DNA from: Archegozetes longisetosus | Lineage: Eukaryota; Arthropoda; Arachnida; Sarcoptiformes; Trhypochthoniidae | Assembly (NCBI GenBank): GCA_018873245.2 | Contig: JAEMBT020000005.1 | Location: 14,522,001 to 14,586,000, forward strand | DNA length: 64,000 nt | Direction: 5' to 3' | Position numbers and translations under genes: made by a program | The notes under the pieces: model-generated | Databases searched by the model: none | Seen by the model: the letters and a program-made list of their open reading frames with translations, nothing else | Told to the model about the DNA's origin: nothing | In this document: positions 39,061-49,730 of the stretch, one piece after another | Layout of the letters: every line of letters begins with the position of its first letter | Position numbering within the stretch: the stretch's first letter is position 1

Positions 39061-39262
39061 TAGATAGTTCCGGAATATGTTGCAAGATTGTAGGATGCTT
39101 TGAAAAGTTCCAAAATACTCCATAAGTTTCTAGAATGCTCTAATAAGTTCTAGAATATTCCATGAGTTTCTAGAGTGTTCTAGCAAACTCTAGAATATTC
39201 CGTAGCTTTATAGAATACACTACAGATTTCTAGAATGCTCTAAAAACTTCCAGAATGCTGAA
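39061..39262 (-). promoter_or_regulatory. 20-bp-period array of heat-shock-element-like motifs
   Basis: About ten 20-bp units. The 13-nt core TTCTAGAATRYTC starts at 39068, 39128, 39148, 39168, 39188, 39208, 39228 and 39248, with weaker units at 39088 and 39108. The copy at 39148 is a perfect nTTCnnGAAnnTTCn heat shock element, and several others differ by one base. Because 20 is a multiple of the 5-bp HSF module, all copies stay in phase and on one face of the helix. The motif is palindromic, so orientation is set by the adjacent minus-strand TATA box. Confidence 0.6.
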
Positions 39263-39735
39263 ATCATGGAACATTTTTACAGCTCAAAATAATTCAAATC
39301 CCTCAAACCTAATTGAGTCATACCCGGACTCGAGTTGGACTCGACTCGGACTCGACTCGATTGCGTTCGAGTCAAATCTTCTAGAGATTTGAACTCGAAA
39401 GTTTGAATCGATTTAACAAATCGCTCAAATCGACTCGACTCGTGCTGAGCACCATTAAAAAATATTATTTACGTTGAGGGCGTTGAAGGCATTGAGGGCA
39501 TTGAGAGTAATAGGTTTACTATTAAAAATTTGCTACTTGCCATTAGTTCAAATTTTTTAATCAATCAGACATGTCATAAAAAACTTCAGAAATTATAGTA
39601 GAACTTAAATCTTTCGGATTTTCCAACGTGATATTTTTGGGCCATTTTCATATTGGCATCATTAGGTACATCTGAAATGATTGAGCCCAAGTATATATAC
39701 AACTTATCTGATTCGATTTAGGAGTTATGGACTTA

Positions 39736-40653
39736 GTGTGACCAGGTCCTGTCGGAGAAATCTAGGACATTAATGAGAAAAATAATAAATAAAAATATCC
39801 GGAACAATTCCGAGACAAAAATTTTTATTACATTTATTTCAATAATTATTGCTTAAAAATATATTTTTGTTGGGATTTAACAAATTTTAGGAGTTTTTCA
39901 TTAGATTTTACACAAGATTTAAATTCAATATAGTTCAAATCGAAGTTATTCTTAATGCAAATCTCGGCTTTAAGCAAACTAATATTTAAACGGTTTCTGT
40001 CGTCGGTCCGAATCCTATGTAAATGACTGAACACTCGCCTAACAAAGTCGTTACCGATTGGTATAGCCATAACGGTTTCGATCATTTTCGTTAAATTCTC
40101 TATTTGATTATTAGATAAACTTTGCAATTGAACCCAATTTCTGTCTTTTAATCTTAGTGTTGTTCGAGCAACTATTAAATGTAATGATTTCATCAGAGTG
40201 AGTCTTCTAAATCACCGAAATCATTAACTAACTGTTTGTTTAATTGACAACAAATTGGTTAATAGTTATAGCTTTTGATTGAATGCCATTATATTTGCTT
40301 AAAATTAATTCAATATTTGATTTAGAAACAACATTAATATTACTCTTTCACTGAATGTTTGTAATAATGTGCAATACTTTTATATTTTGTTGACTTATAC
40401 TAAAAATCATTCAATTTTAATTATGATCTATTTTTCTATTGATTTTTATCATAAAGTGTACTCTCATTTCATATCACTTTTCTTTTCAATTTTGGTGTTG
40501 AATTACAGAATTTTTTTCATGACAGTTGAGCGCAAAAGGAGATTTTTAATTTTTTCCGGCACATTTTAATGTCAAGGAAAGATGCTTCCCAGAACATTGG
40601 AAAAATACCTAAAATCTGGGACTATCCCAAGAAAAAGAGACCGGTTAGTCACG
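39736..40653 (-). mobile_element. hAT-family transposon relic
   Basis: Contains a hAT C-terminal dimerisation segment (see the pseudogene entry). The candidate left end near 39737 (TAGTGTGACCAGGTCC) and the reverse complement of the right end near 40652 (TAGCGTGACTAACCGG) are similar and fit hAT-type termini beginning (C/T)AG(T/C)GTGAC. An 8-bp target duplication is not visible. Less than 1 kb remains of an element normally 2.5-4 kb, so most of the transposase has been lost. Confidence 0.5.
39846..40193 (-). pseudogene. hAT transposase C-terminal fragment
   Basis: Encodes the conserved hAT dimerisation region: IPIGNDFVRRVFSHLHRIRTDDRNRLNISLLKAEICIK corresponds to the family pattern P.sNa.vER.FS.....T..RN.L....l. 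The upstream part lacks the DDE catalytic core and zinc-finger BED domain. It is open for 115 codons but has no recognisable start of a whole protein, so I read it as a fragment of a dead element. Confidence 0.7.
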
Positions 40654-41557
40654 CTATATTAGCTCAGAGATGGTAATTATGAATTGACCGATAGCAAACT
40701 CAAAACCTCTATATCACTCATATTGCTAGAAAGATCTAGTTAAGCGCAATCATAAGCCCTTCATGGAGGGAGCTTCTACACGGCAACTGGCGTGCAATCC
40801 GTGTTCCGTATGAGACTGATTCCCTCCTTTCGATGGCGGCATCAAAAACTAGAAATATCACGGATATAGCTGAAACAGGGTACCAGCGCCAGAGGTTGAT
40901 AACCAAGTCTCTGTGGCATAATTTACTCCAGCATACTGTCTACAGAATGTTCCATCAATTTTCAAACCTAGATAAAGTAGTGAAAACGTTTTGTATCTAT
41001 ACATTTTAACCACGCGTCAAATGAATTACTCATTGATTCCAAATTTGAGGGTTAAGATTATCAATGCTATCTGAAGTTTTTTTAACTTAAAAGTACTCTC
41101 ATAATAGAGGAGCGCATACTCTATCAGGTAAACATAAATTTCCTTAACAAAACTTTCAATCAAAATAAACATTAAATAAATGACAGTTTGTATATAGAAT
41201 AGAAAAATTACTTTTTGATCGGATTAATCATATATTGAAGCGGCCGAAGAAAGTTAAGTGTTTGTATATTGAAGATAACCACTAATATAGATCTAATAGT
41301 AATCGCAAAAATTATTTTCCATTATATAGAGTTTAGATGACTTATAATCAACTTTGTGGCACGCGCTCAAATTAATTTAATTGAAATACGGTTGAAATAC
41401 CAATAAAAATGCCTTTTAAAGCTCAGCCATATGATTGATGATCCTATCCATCATTTGATAGTTCGAGACAAACCTTTATCTTTTACCTACCGGGTTTATT
41501 ATGCAAATAGTGTTTAGAAATGGGAATCAAATACTTATAACATTTGATGAAAATGTA
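40654..41557. other. Intergenic, nothing recognised
   Basis: Sequence between two transposon relics. The part at 40740-40930 has somewhat higher GC but no open frame with family similarity. Confidence 0.35.
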
Positions 41558-42597
41558 TAGGGTTGCCACGAACTTTTAACCAGGGGTACAGCGAAAATCA
41601 CTTTAGATACTAACACAAATTATAAGTCAAATTAATGTATGTTATCAAAATTCAGTATGTTTTACATTAGCAGCTACTGTAGCATTAATTTGCGAAGGAT
41701 ATGCACATAAAAGTTTAACAAAAGAATCGGTATTCGTTTCCGTTGATGCTAAAACTTCAAAAATGCTATTTATCAAGACTTGAGAGAAAAATCTGCCAGG
41801 ACTAGACTCTGCCAGGACCTGAATCTGTAACATTTTCCTTTCAACTTCATCTTTAATTATAGCATTGTAATCTCCGTGGCGTTCAAATCCGAGGAATTTC
41901 CGGATCAAACATCATTTCCCCTAAAATCGACATTATAATGTTATAAAATAAAATATTTAAAATACTATTATACGCGTCGATTCCGCTTTAAATGACTGAT
42001 AATTTGATATGTAATTAGTATTTGTACAATTATTTTCATAAGAGTGTGAGTATGCACTGAATAATCAGTTCTGATAGGACCTTAAACCTCGTTAATATGA
42101 TATTTTGAATATTCAAAAAACCAATTAGTGATTCAAACGACTTATGAGCCACAATCAAAATCACTAAAAACAAAAGTCAGACGTTTTCTGTTCGATCATA
42201 AACATATTTTTCATTAATATTATCAATTAAATCACTTAAATGACGACTTTAATTGACACCCAATCAAATATTACCACAATAATAACTAAATAAGTTTAGA
42301 TCAAATTTGTAATTAACCCATATTCTTATTAAAAGATTTGATTCGGAACATTGTTAAAAGTAGAAACATGTTTTGATTTAACAGAAAAGGACTGACTTTG
42401 CACTTATTCATTTTGAATATGACTTATAAGTTGTTTGGATATTTGCAAATTCAGAATATCATATTAGAAGATGAAGAAAATTGTTGAATCTTATGAAAAC
42501 TGACTGTTGAGTGCAAACTTATAATCTTATAAGTAGTATCATACTACCTATTGTGGTTTTCACTGTGCCCCTGGGTAAAAGGTTCGTGGCAACCCTG
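41558..42597. mobile_element. Non-autonomous DNA transposon with ~47-bp terminal inverted repeats
   Basis: The left end (from 41558: AGGGTTGCCACGAAC, then CCAGGGGTACAG) matches the reverse complement of the right end (from 42597: CAGGGTTGCCACGAACC, then CCAGGGGCACAG) over about 47 bp with a handful of differences. The CAGGG start fits hAT or related superfamilies, but flanking 8-bp duplications do not match, so the superfamily is uncertain. The interior has one minus-strand open frame (41645-41908, 87 codons) that I cannot place in a transposase family, and the rest is non-coding. Confidence 0.65.
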
Positions 42598-45016
42598 TGC
42601 TCTATTGCTTTCTCAACTAGTTTTGCCTCGTTACGGCGATTGCCGGCAACCAGGAGGTGCTGACACTGTCTTAAAACGGTGACTTCAGTAACTAAAGACT
42701 CGGGCAGCGGTTAATTATTGCATAATTAAGCTATATCTAATAAATTATTGGTTTAACATATTTACAGTTGTCTTTTATGTCATCAAATGATTTCTATGAC
42801 GCTGAGATCACTAAAGCCAATTATGAGTTTGCTTAAAACAATTTGAGTCACAGAGGTCATAATGGTCATAGGGACCATAGTGATCATAACAGTTATGATT
42901 AAACGGCGGATTATAAGCACGTTAAAGTTTCTAAAAAATTTCTTAAAAAAGCACAAAAATATTTTGAAATAAGCATGGAAATAAGTATGTTTTAATTGCG
43001 TTTTCCACAAAATTATACTATATATAAAAATGTAACATCAACTACTAAAAACATCAACTAATGTCGTCACTATTGTTACAATTCAATATTAATACAGATT
43101 TAAGGTATTTTAGATTGATTTCAAATTAAAGCATCAGTATTTTAAAAACTAGAGTAAGCCTTTCTATTAAACGACTAATGCTTTTATTCAGAATTAACTG
43201 AGGTTAATCGTAATTGAAATCTTACAAATCTATAAATAAAAAATTGAGGAAAGCATTGCACAAACTATTATGATAAATAATTCAGAGGTCTTGAAATCTC
43301 CATAGAATAGTTTGAATATCAATTTACGAGAGAAATATTTGCCTGAATAAGCTTATAAATGTAAGGATTACAATTAGATGTTTAAGATTAAGTATTAAAA
43401 CTCTGAAGTGTTAGAACAAGCAGGCACGAGTTCAAAGCGCACTTTTTAAGTAAAAAAGCAAGCAAATAGGTAAAAACTTATTTTCCGCCGTTTAGTTATG
43501 ATTCAAACTGTTGAGTGAACGAAACGATTAGTTTGACTGATCTCGGCCTCATAGACGCGGTTTAAGACATAATATGAAGCTTTGAAGTGTTAAGCCAATG
43601 ATTGACTGTTTTGTTACACTTAACTTAATTACGCAATAATTGACCGCTGCCCTCAAATAGAATCTCAAACTTTTAGGACCAACATCAGCAAGCAATAGCT
43701 GTGATGAATCATCTCAAAATATTTTTACAAGTGCTTCAGAACTTATTGTCTTAATTTCATCTCGTTGAACAATATAATTTGACTAAGTTTTCGAAATATT
43801 TTACTTTACTCACTTTTTAGAAAATATTTTTGAACTGAGCTTTGCCTTTGAGTCAAAGTTGATGACTAAGAAATAATCTTTGTTTCATCTATTTATTTCA
43901 AAACTTATTGATAAGTTGGATCTGATTGAACTGTAACACTAAATAAAAGCTCAATATATGAGTTTAGAAATTCACAGGACACATTATATATCCCTATTCG
44001 CCAAGATAGGTTTCCAAAACCAGGCTTCAATTCAGCATTTAATCGACTGACCGAAAGGTTCAAATAAATTATATTAAGTAACTTGAGTTGCGAGATCAAT
44101 AATCTTAAAGTAATTTTAGTGAATTGATTGTCACAAAATTAATTAAATTAATTGGTTTTTTAAAATGAAATCAAAATATGGTCAAAGTTTGATATTAATA
44201 GTTGTAGGGATTGGATATATTTGTTTAAATACACTGGATAGAAACGGCATATGTTCAAATTAGAATATTATACACACAATGCTAATTATATAACAAAAAT
44301 CAAGTGTTCTATGATTTAACTGGTAGCGCCAACTGATTAAGTAATACGATCAGCCCAAACAAATAGCTATTTTGTTATAACGAAACTTATTTACTGATTT
44401 GAATTCATTGATTTCTACATTTTATGCTTTAATGCTAGACAAACTGTCAGATTTCTTATTGAAATTTTACGCTTCTAAAATCACATACTTTTATTGTTTA
44501 ATTTGAACTTTCTTCAAATTTAATTCCAGATTGAACGTTACAAAATGTTAAAATATTGTGTTTTTAAATATAATTTTGTCCGATTTAATTACTTTCAAAA
44601 CAGATCTAACTCTGTATGTCAATACTGTTTTATAATCACAAAACAACTAATAATTGTGGATTCAAACACAGCATATAAACAGCTTGGAGGACCTCAACAA
44701 TTAAAAAGTATCCAGAATTTAGGATACTTTAAAATTCGACATATACAGATTATTCTCATTAATCGCATACTAAATTTGAGAAAAATTCTCATATTAATCA
44801 CAAACCTAAAAATTAGAATATTTGATATCCTCAATAAATGAAACCTAATAACTGATTGAAACAATCTGTGAATAAATCAGAATCCCTAAAACATTATTTA
44901 GCTAGAAAAAAGTTGTGAACCGAGACATTTCAGAATAGTTTCGAAGTTGTTTAAAGAGAATTAAACAAATATATTTTGCTAGATAGAAATCACTAATCAA
45001 TGAACCAGTTTTTAAA
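42598..45016. other. Intergenic, nothing recognised
   Basis: About 2.4 kb of AT-rich DNA. No domain-bearing frame or RNA gene was found. The last 100-200 bases should contain the promoter of the secreted repeat-protein gene; AAATATATTTTG at 44966-44977 could be a TATA element about 40 bp upstream of the ATG. Confidence 0.35.
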
Positions 45017-46213
45017 ATGCGTTTAAACAAACTTCAAATAATTTTATTTTTGTTAATTGTGCTCAATTTTATGGTAGACTCAGCTTTCGGCCAATTATCT
45101 ATTGATGTTCACCGGCAACAACAACAACAAGCATTGGCTTTAAGTTCAGGGCTTTTAGGAGTCAATGCTGCATTAGCTACACAACAGCAACATCAACAAC
45201 AGTCGGTGGCCTTACCAGGTCTTTCACACGTCGCTTTAGGCAGTCCTTTAGGTCTATCAGGTATCGGAACCTCGAATTTAGCGCAAAAACAGCAACAACA
45301 ACAGGCAATGATTGCTAGTGACCTCAGTCCAGCTTTGAGAGTACCGGTTGTAGGTTTGACAGCTTTAGGAGCTATTGCTGCGCAACAACAACAGGCGACT
45401 GCTATTTCTGGAGGCATAAATCCAGTTTTACCAATGAGAGCACCAGCTGTAGATTCGGGCGGATTGAGAGCTGTAGTTGCGCAACAACAGACAGGAGCGC
45501 TTGCAGGTGATGTTGGTCCAATACCAGGGATCGGAGTTCCGTCTACTGTTTTAGGCGCTATCGCAGCTCAGCAACAACGGCAAACGGCTGCTATTGCTAG
45601 AGGCGTCAATCCAGTCTTGGGAGTCGGAATACCAGCTGTTAACTTTGGAGGTTTAGGCGCAGCAGTTACTCAACAACAACATATGGCAGCACTCTCGGAT
45701 GGCGTCAGTCCACTCGTGGGAGTCGGAACACCGCTAACCAGCTTGGGAGGTTTGGGTTCAACTGCTGCTCAACAACAACAAGCAGCATTTATAGGAGGCG
45801 TTAGTCCAATTTTAGGGGCCGAAATTCCGTCTGCTGTTTTGAGCATTATCGCAGCTCAACAGCAACAACAGCAACAGCAGCAACAAGCAGCTGCTATTGC
45901 TGGGGGTACCTTGGGCGCTGGGGTACCAGTTGTTGGCTTTGGAGGCTCGGGTCCAGCGGCTACTGATCGGCAACAACAGATGGTAGCGCTTGCAGGTGGC
46001 GCCAGTACACTTATGGGAGTCGGAGCACCGCTAGTTAGTCTAGGAGGTTCGAACACAGCTATTGTTCAGCAGCAGCAACGACAACAGGCGGCGTTAGGTG
46101 GCGTCAGTCCACTTGTGGGAGTTGAAGTACCGGCTATTAGCTTAGGAGGTTTAGGTGCTGTTCTCGCCCAACAGCAACTGCAGACACTATTGGCATCAAG
46201 AGGTTACATCTAA
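45017..46213 (+). CDS. Secreted Gln/Gly/Ala-rich tandem-repeat protein
   Basis: Intronless 398-residue protein. Residues 1-25 form a clear signal peptide (hydrophobic IILFLLIVLNFMV, cleavage likely after AFG). The mature part is almost entirely a tandem array of about ten units of 29-36 residues. Each begins with an AQQQQ-type glutamine cluster, then AA(I/L)xGGVSP(L/I), GVGxP, and a LGGLGAxx end. Cys is absent from the mature chain and charged residues are very few. That composition fits a structural extracellular protein such as silk, gland cement, egg coat or cuticle-associated protein, but no known family can be named. Gln runs are CAA/CAG mixed, so the reading frame is selected, not just a microsatellite. 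Antisense poly-Cys frames over this gene are shadows. GC is much higher than in its surroundings, as expected for Ala/Gly coding. Confidence 0.85.
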   Translation: MRLNKLQIILFLLIVLNFMVDSAFGQLSIDVHRQQQQQALALSSGLLGVNAALATQQQHQQQSVALPGLSHVALGSPLGLSGIGTSNLAQKQQQQQAMIASDLSPALRVPVVGLTALGAIAAQQQQATAISGGINPVLPMRAPAVDSGGLRAVVAQQQTGALAGDVGPIPGIGVPSTVLGAIAAQQQRQTAAIARGVNPVLGVGIPAVNFGGLGAAVTQQQHMAALSDGVSPLVGVGTPLTSLGGLGSTAAQQQQAAFIGGVSPILGAEIPSAVLSIIAAQQQQQQQQQQAAAIAGGTLGAGVPVVGFGGSGPAATDRQQQMVALAGGASTLMGVGAPLVSLGGSNTAIVQQQQRQQAALGGVSPLVGVEVPAISLGGLGAVLAQQQLQTLLASRGYI

Positions 46214-47224
46214 TATTTTCAATTGAATAAGAACTATATATGTAAATCGTAGTTTAATGTTTCAAATCCAGTTCACTATTATCGAACTCTATGTTTGAAT
46301 TAAGCATTTTAAAGAATTATTTCAAATTAATCCATTAGCTTGTCGGTGATCTGTAATTGATAATTCACATTCAAACCTGTCCAATCAATTGAGTTTGATT
46401 GACTTGAAACTCCATTAAAGTAATTGTGAAATTGGTAATGAGCCTGTTGAGTTCTAAACTTGCATGAAATTATCGAAAGAATCGGCTCTAATTAGACAAA
46501 ACAAACTGTGAATGCATTACAAAACAAATACTCTGTTTACACTAGAATAAATCAGATTACGTAAAGGTAAATCAATCTGGGTTAGATTAGATTAGTTTGG
46601 ATTAGGTTTGTTTTTGTTTAAGTTTACCGTCTGTAGATGTATTTGTGTTTCTGTAAAAGTAATCAACTCCATGAATTTCCTAAAGTTCTGTTTTTTATAA
46701 TTACGACTATTGTTTTTAAATTTTATAATTCAAGTAGTCTGCAGAATGTTATATAATTCTTTGAAATAAGGACTACACTGGGTTTCAACTTTTCCGTACT
46801 GTGATCTGCACAGTTATCTGTTGAAATAATATTTTCGCGCTCGAAGAATATAGGGATCACTAGCACATTTATATAGATGAAACATTAAGTAAAGTCACAT
46901 CTAAGTTTTAAAACTATAGGAAAATCTGAACGAATAATGAATAACATCACACAACTTTATAATAAGAAAATCAACTTTTACTTAATATCTTTTATTCGCA
47001 ACGCATGGATTTTGAGAAAAAAATTTTGTTAATGCTTCTAATATTATTAAAGTTAAATAAAGCTGTTTTATAATATCATAGTCATAGCTTATTTTAATAA
47101 TATTAATTGGTAAGACTACTTTTTCATGGAAATTTTGACTTCAGCGCCTTAGTATACCTCTCCCTAAGTTTAATAGGATAAACTATTTTTAAGGCAAATT
47201 TCAATAAATAATTTTGCAGCTGTA
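46214..47224. other. Intergenic, nothing recognised
   Basis: AT-rich sequence after the repeat-protein gene. AATAAA at 46547-46552 could serve as a polyadenylation signal, but several alternatives exist. Confidence 0.35.
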
Positions 47225-47634
47225 CACCCTGTTCCATAAAGATTTGCACACCAAGGTCATAGAGATTAAAGATAATCTGGGATTTTATTTAAAGTTTGAT
47301 AATAATCCTCGAAAAAAACACATTGAATCATTGTGTCATCAATAAATGATTACAAAATCAATATCTCGTACAACTGCCTTCTTTGTTAATAATTTCTTGA
47401 TAGCGGCTTCTCATTGAATTCGCTAAAAAATTGTCGACCATTTGCTAATTGATTCCATGATTCTCGAGTTGCTCGGGTCTCAATATCATTTTTGATTGAA
47501 TACTGATATTTATATCTCAAAATAATCATAGTTTGTGATTTTGATTGTGTAAGTGTCATATATATTGATATGATTTTTTCTAAGATTAAACTCAGCTAAT
47601 GACCTCGGTGTGCAAATCTTTATGAAACAGGGTG
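47225..47634 (-). mobile_element. Tc1/mariner-derived short element with TA target duplication
   Basis: A 410-bp element flanked by TA (47223-47224 and 47635-47636). The ends, starting CACCCTGTTCCATAAAG at left and (reverse complement) CACCCTGTTTCATAAAG at right, match over about 35 bp through GATTTGCACACC.AGGTCAT. On the minus strand the interior (about 47356-47427) still reads NFLANSMRSRYQEIINKEGS, then CTRY and a stop, the C-terminal end of a Tc1-like transposase. It is therefore an internally deleted derivative of a Tc1-like element and not autonomous. Confidence 0.8.
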
Positions 47635-49730
47635 TAACTATTCTTAAAATATATTAGATAGCTTACAGTTTACAGTTTATAGCTTATTCATGATTTTTTG
47701 GATGTTACTTTAGTATTTTACACCCGTTTGACTCGATTGAATGAACGGAGTCTAATCGAATATATTGTTAAAGTCGAAAAAATCTGTAATTATGGCCTAT
47801 CCTTTACAAAGTGTTTATTTGCGACACTAGAGCACCTATTGTTGGTCACTACTCTTGAATTGGGATGCGACTATGATAAGTTTGATCCCTTTCGAACCTG
47901 AATCATATGGGGAATTACTTGCAAGTTTCTATTCAATTTTTTCAACTAATTCTTTATCATTACTATAATAAACATTTATTACTGTTTCTCTTATATTGCC
48001 TTTGAATTGCTTGAAAGTGACACAAGTCAGAATTGTTAACAATGTTTTCTTCAATAGAAGAACACTGCAAGAGGTATGCTTTTCAGAAATTCAGATAACG
48101 AAGGATTTAAGTCTTGTTCAATTGTTTAAAGATCAAATTTATTATTAAACTTTCTAAGGTTTCAGACTTTTATCTCATGGGAAACTTATTCAAAAAGTCG
48201 TTTAAAAGTTTGTCCTGCTTGTGTGTTAAATAAAATGAATTCAAAAAATGCAAGTAAGCAAATAGTCCCCATTGTTTATAAACTTTGATATTTTTTCGAT
48301 CAAACTTTTTATCAGAATTCTCATGGTAAGTGAATGGATGACTTGCATCGATTACTTTGTAAATGAATAAAAATGAAATTTTCTATTGGCCCATTCGTTA
48401 TTTGAATTTCTCCAAAGCATATTGAACACATTAAATGCTTCATATGGTTTACATATTCTATCCTTGTTTTACACACTTTTTTATCTTAATCAATCGTTAC
48501 CGCAACTGTAAAATCACACGGGTTTTAGTGATTGATCTGAGTCGGGTTCAAACTTCCCCTTGGTCTCCAATCAATTTTCAAGTCGACCCCTTTTAGGAAA
48601 TAATTAGTTCCACTTTTGCCAATCAATTTCTTTCCTCGATCCATTTTATGTTTGAAACAATTAGAATTTATATCTGATCTTTTAAATTGAGCTTGTTTCT
48701 GTACCTTAGCTAAAAGGCAAGAATATTCTTGAAATTTTCTTAATGTATATGCAACTACCTACACTTTGTTACGACTAATGTATATATCGATGGTTAGCTA
48801 TAGTGAGATTGTGTCTGAGATAACAGATTATTTTAGAAAGATACAATTTTTCGAATATTTGAGAAATTTTATCCCTGCTCGAGATAATTCGCTACCAATG
48901 AAAAGTACTTCAAGAATATTCCAATAAATTAAGTTTTGGTCAATTAATCGAAACTTTTCTCGTTTATTAGAAGATTCGCTAAAACATGTAGAGTATCTAG
49001 GAGTTTATTTGGAAAGTAATCACCACAGCACTGAGAAAAGTCGGTAAAAAGGTTCAAAAGAGCCAAATGAAAGTAAGAAAGAGTTGAAGAAAGTTTTAAT
49101 CAGAACATGTCTGCGTATAAATCTGTATTTACTAGAATTAAGGGTAAAAAATCCAATAAAAAGCCAAAAGGTCGTTTTAAGTTCTATTTGACTAACATTT
49201 GAAGTCAAATGCAATGCAATGTAGTGACTTTTGATTCATATGACGATTGAATGCTGATTACCACTGTAGCAAGTAAGATGTTATGTTAACGAACCAACAT
49301 TTAAGTATTGGAGGAGTTTTCTCATTTCACAATATTTATGTTGCCTTTAGTTCTGTATTTGGCTCAATCTAATATTTTTCTTTCAAGCTAAAAAAATTAC
49401 TTTAATACTGAATAAAATGAAACTAGGTGAATGCTTTTAGCTGATACTAAGAAGTTTCGGAAGATTCACAAATTAGTGCTTCACATTTTTTGAAATGGCA
49501 CACAATTAATCATTTTATATAGCCTAAAAGTATTTCAGATTGCATAAAAATTTTTATATAATGCAAGCTTAGTTTTAGTGCTTCGGTAACAGAATCACAA
49601 ATGTGTTGCGATCGATAAGTTAGGTATAAGTTGATTTTACACTTTGGTTACGTAATTAATGAACGACACCTATTTCTATGATTGACTTGACGCGTGTTTT
49701 CAAAATAAAATAGTTTTAAATACAATAGAA
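47635..49730. other. Intergenic, nothing recognised
   Basis: AT-rich region before the mL45 gene. Open frames at 47698-47901 (plus) and 49020-49214 (minus) lack family similarity. The last part should include the mL45 promoter. Confidence 0.4.

Larger units (their letters stand above)
38830..39452. mobile_element. Candidate element with GTGCTC.GCAC / CGAGTC inverted termini
   Basis: The left end (GTGCTCCGCAC, 38830-38840) and the reverse complement of the right end (GTGCTCAGCAC, 39442-39452) are followed on both sides by runs of CGAGT/CGAGTC words (38846-38950 and 39325-39440). The core, about 39000-39265, holds the heat-shock-element-like array and TATA box listed separately. No transposase is present, and an ORF on the minus strand (38876-39085) is short and built from CGAGTC repeats. 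It is probably a non-autonomous DNA element related in design to the CGCTCG element at 35.4 kb. A target-site duplication is not clear. Confidence 0.55.

Noticed and set aside
38876-39085. Minus-strand ORF beginning near the heat-shock-like TATA box
   Set aside because: It starts upstream of the predicted transcription start and its sequence is mostly CGAGTC repeats; unlikely to be a product of that promoter.
45193-46056. Antisense Cys-rich frames opposite the secreted repeat protein
   Set aside because: Poly-Cys arises from the complement of CAA/CAG runs; the plus frame has a signal peptide and ordered repeats.
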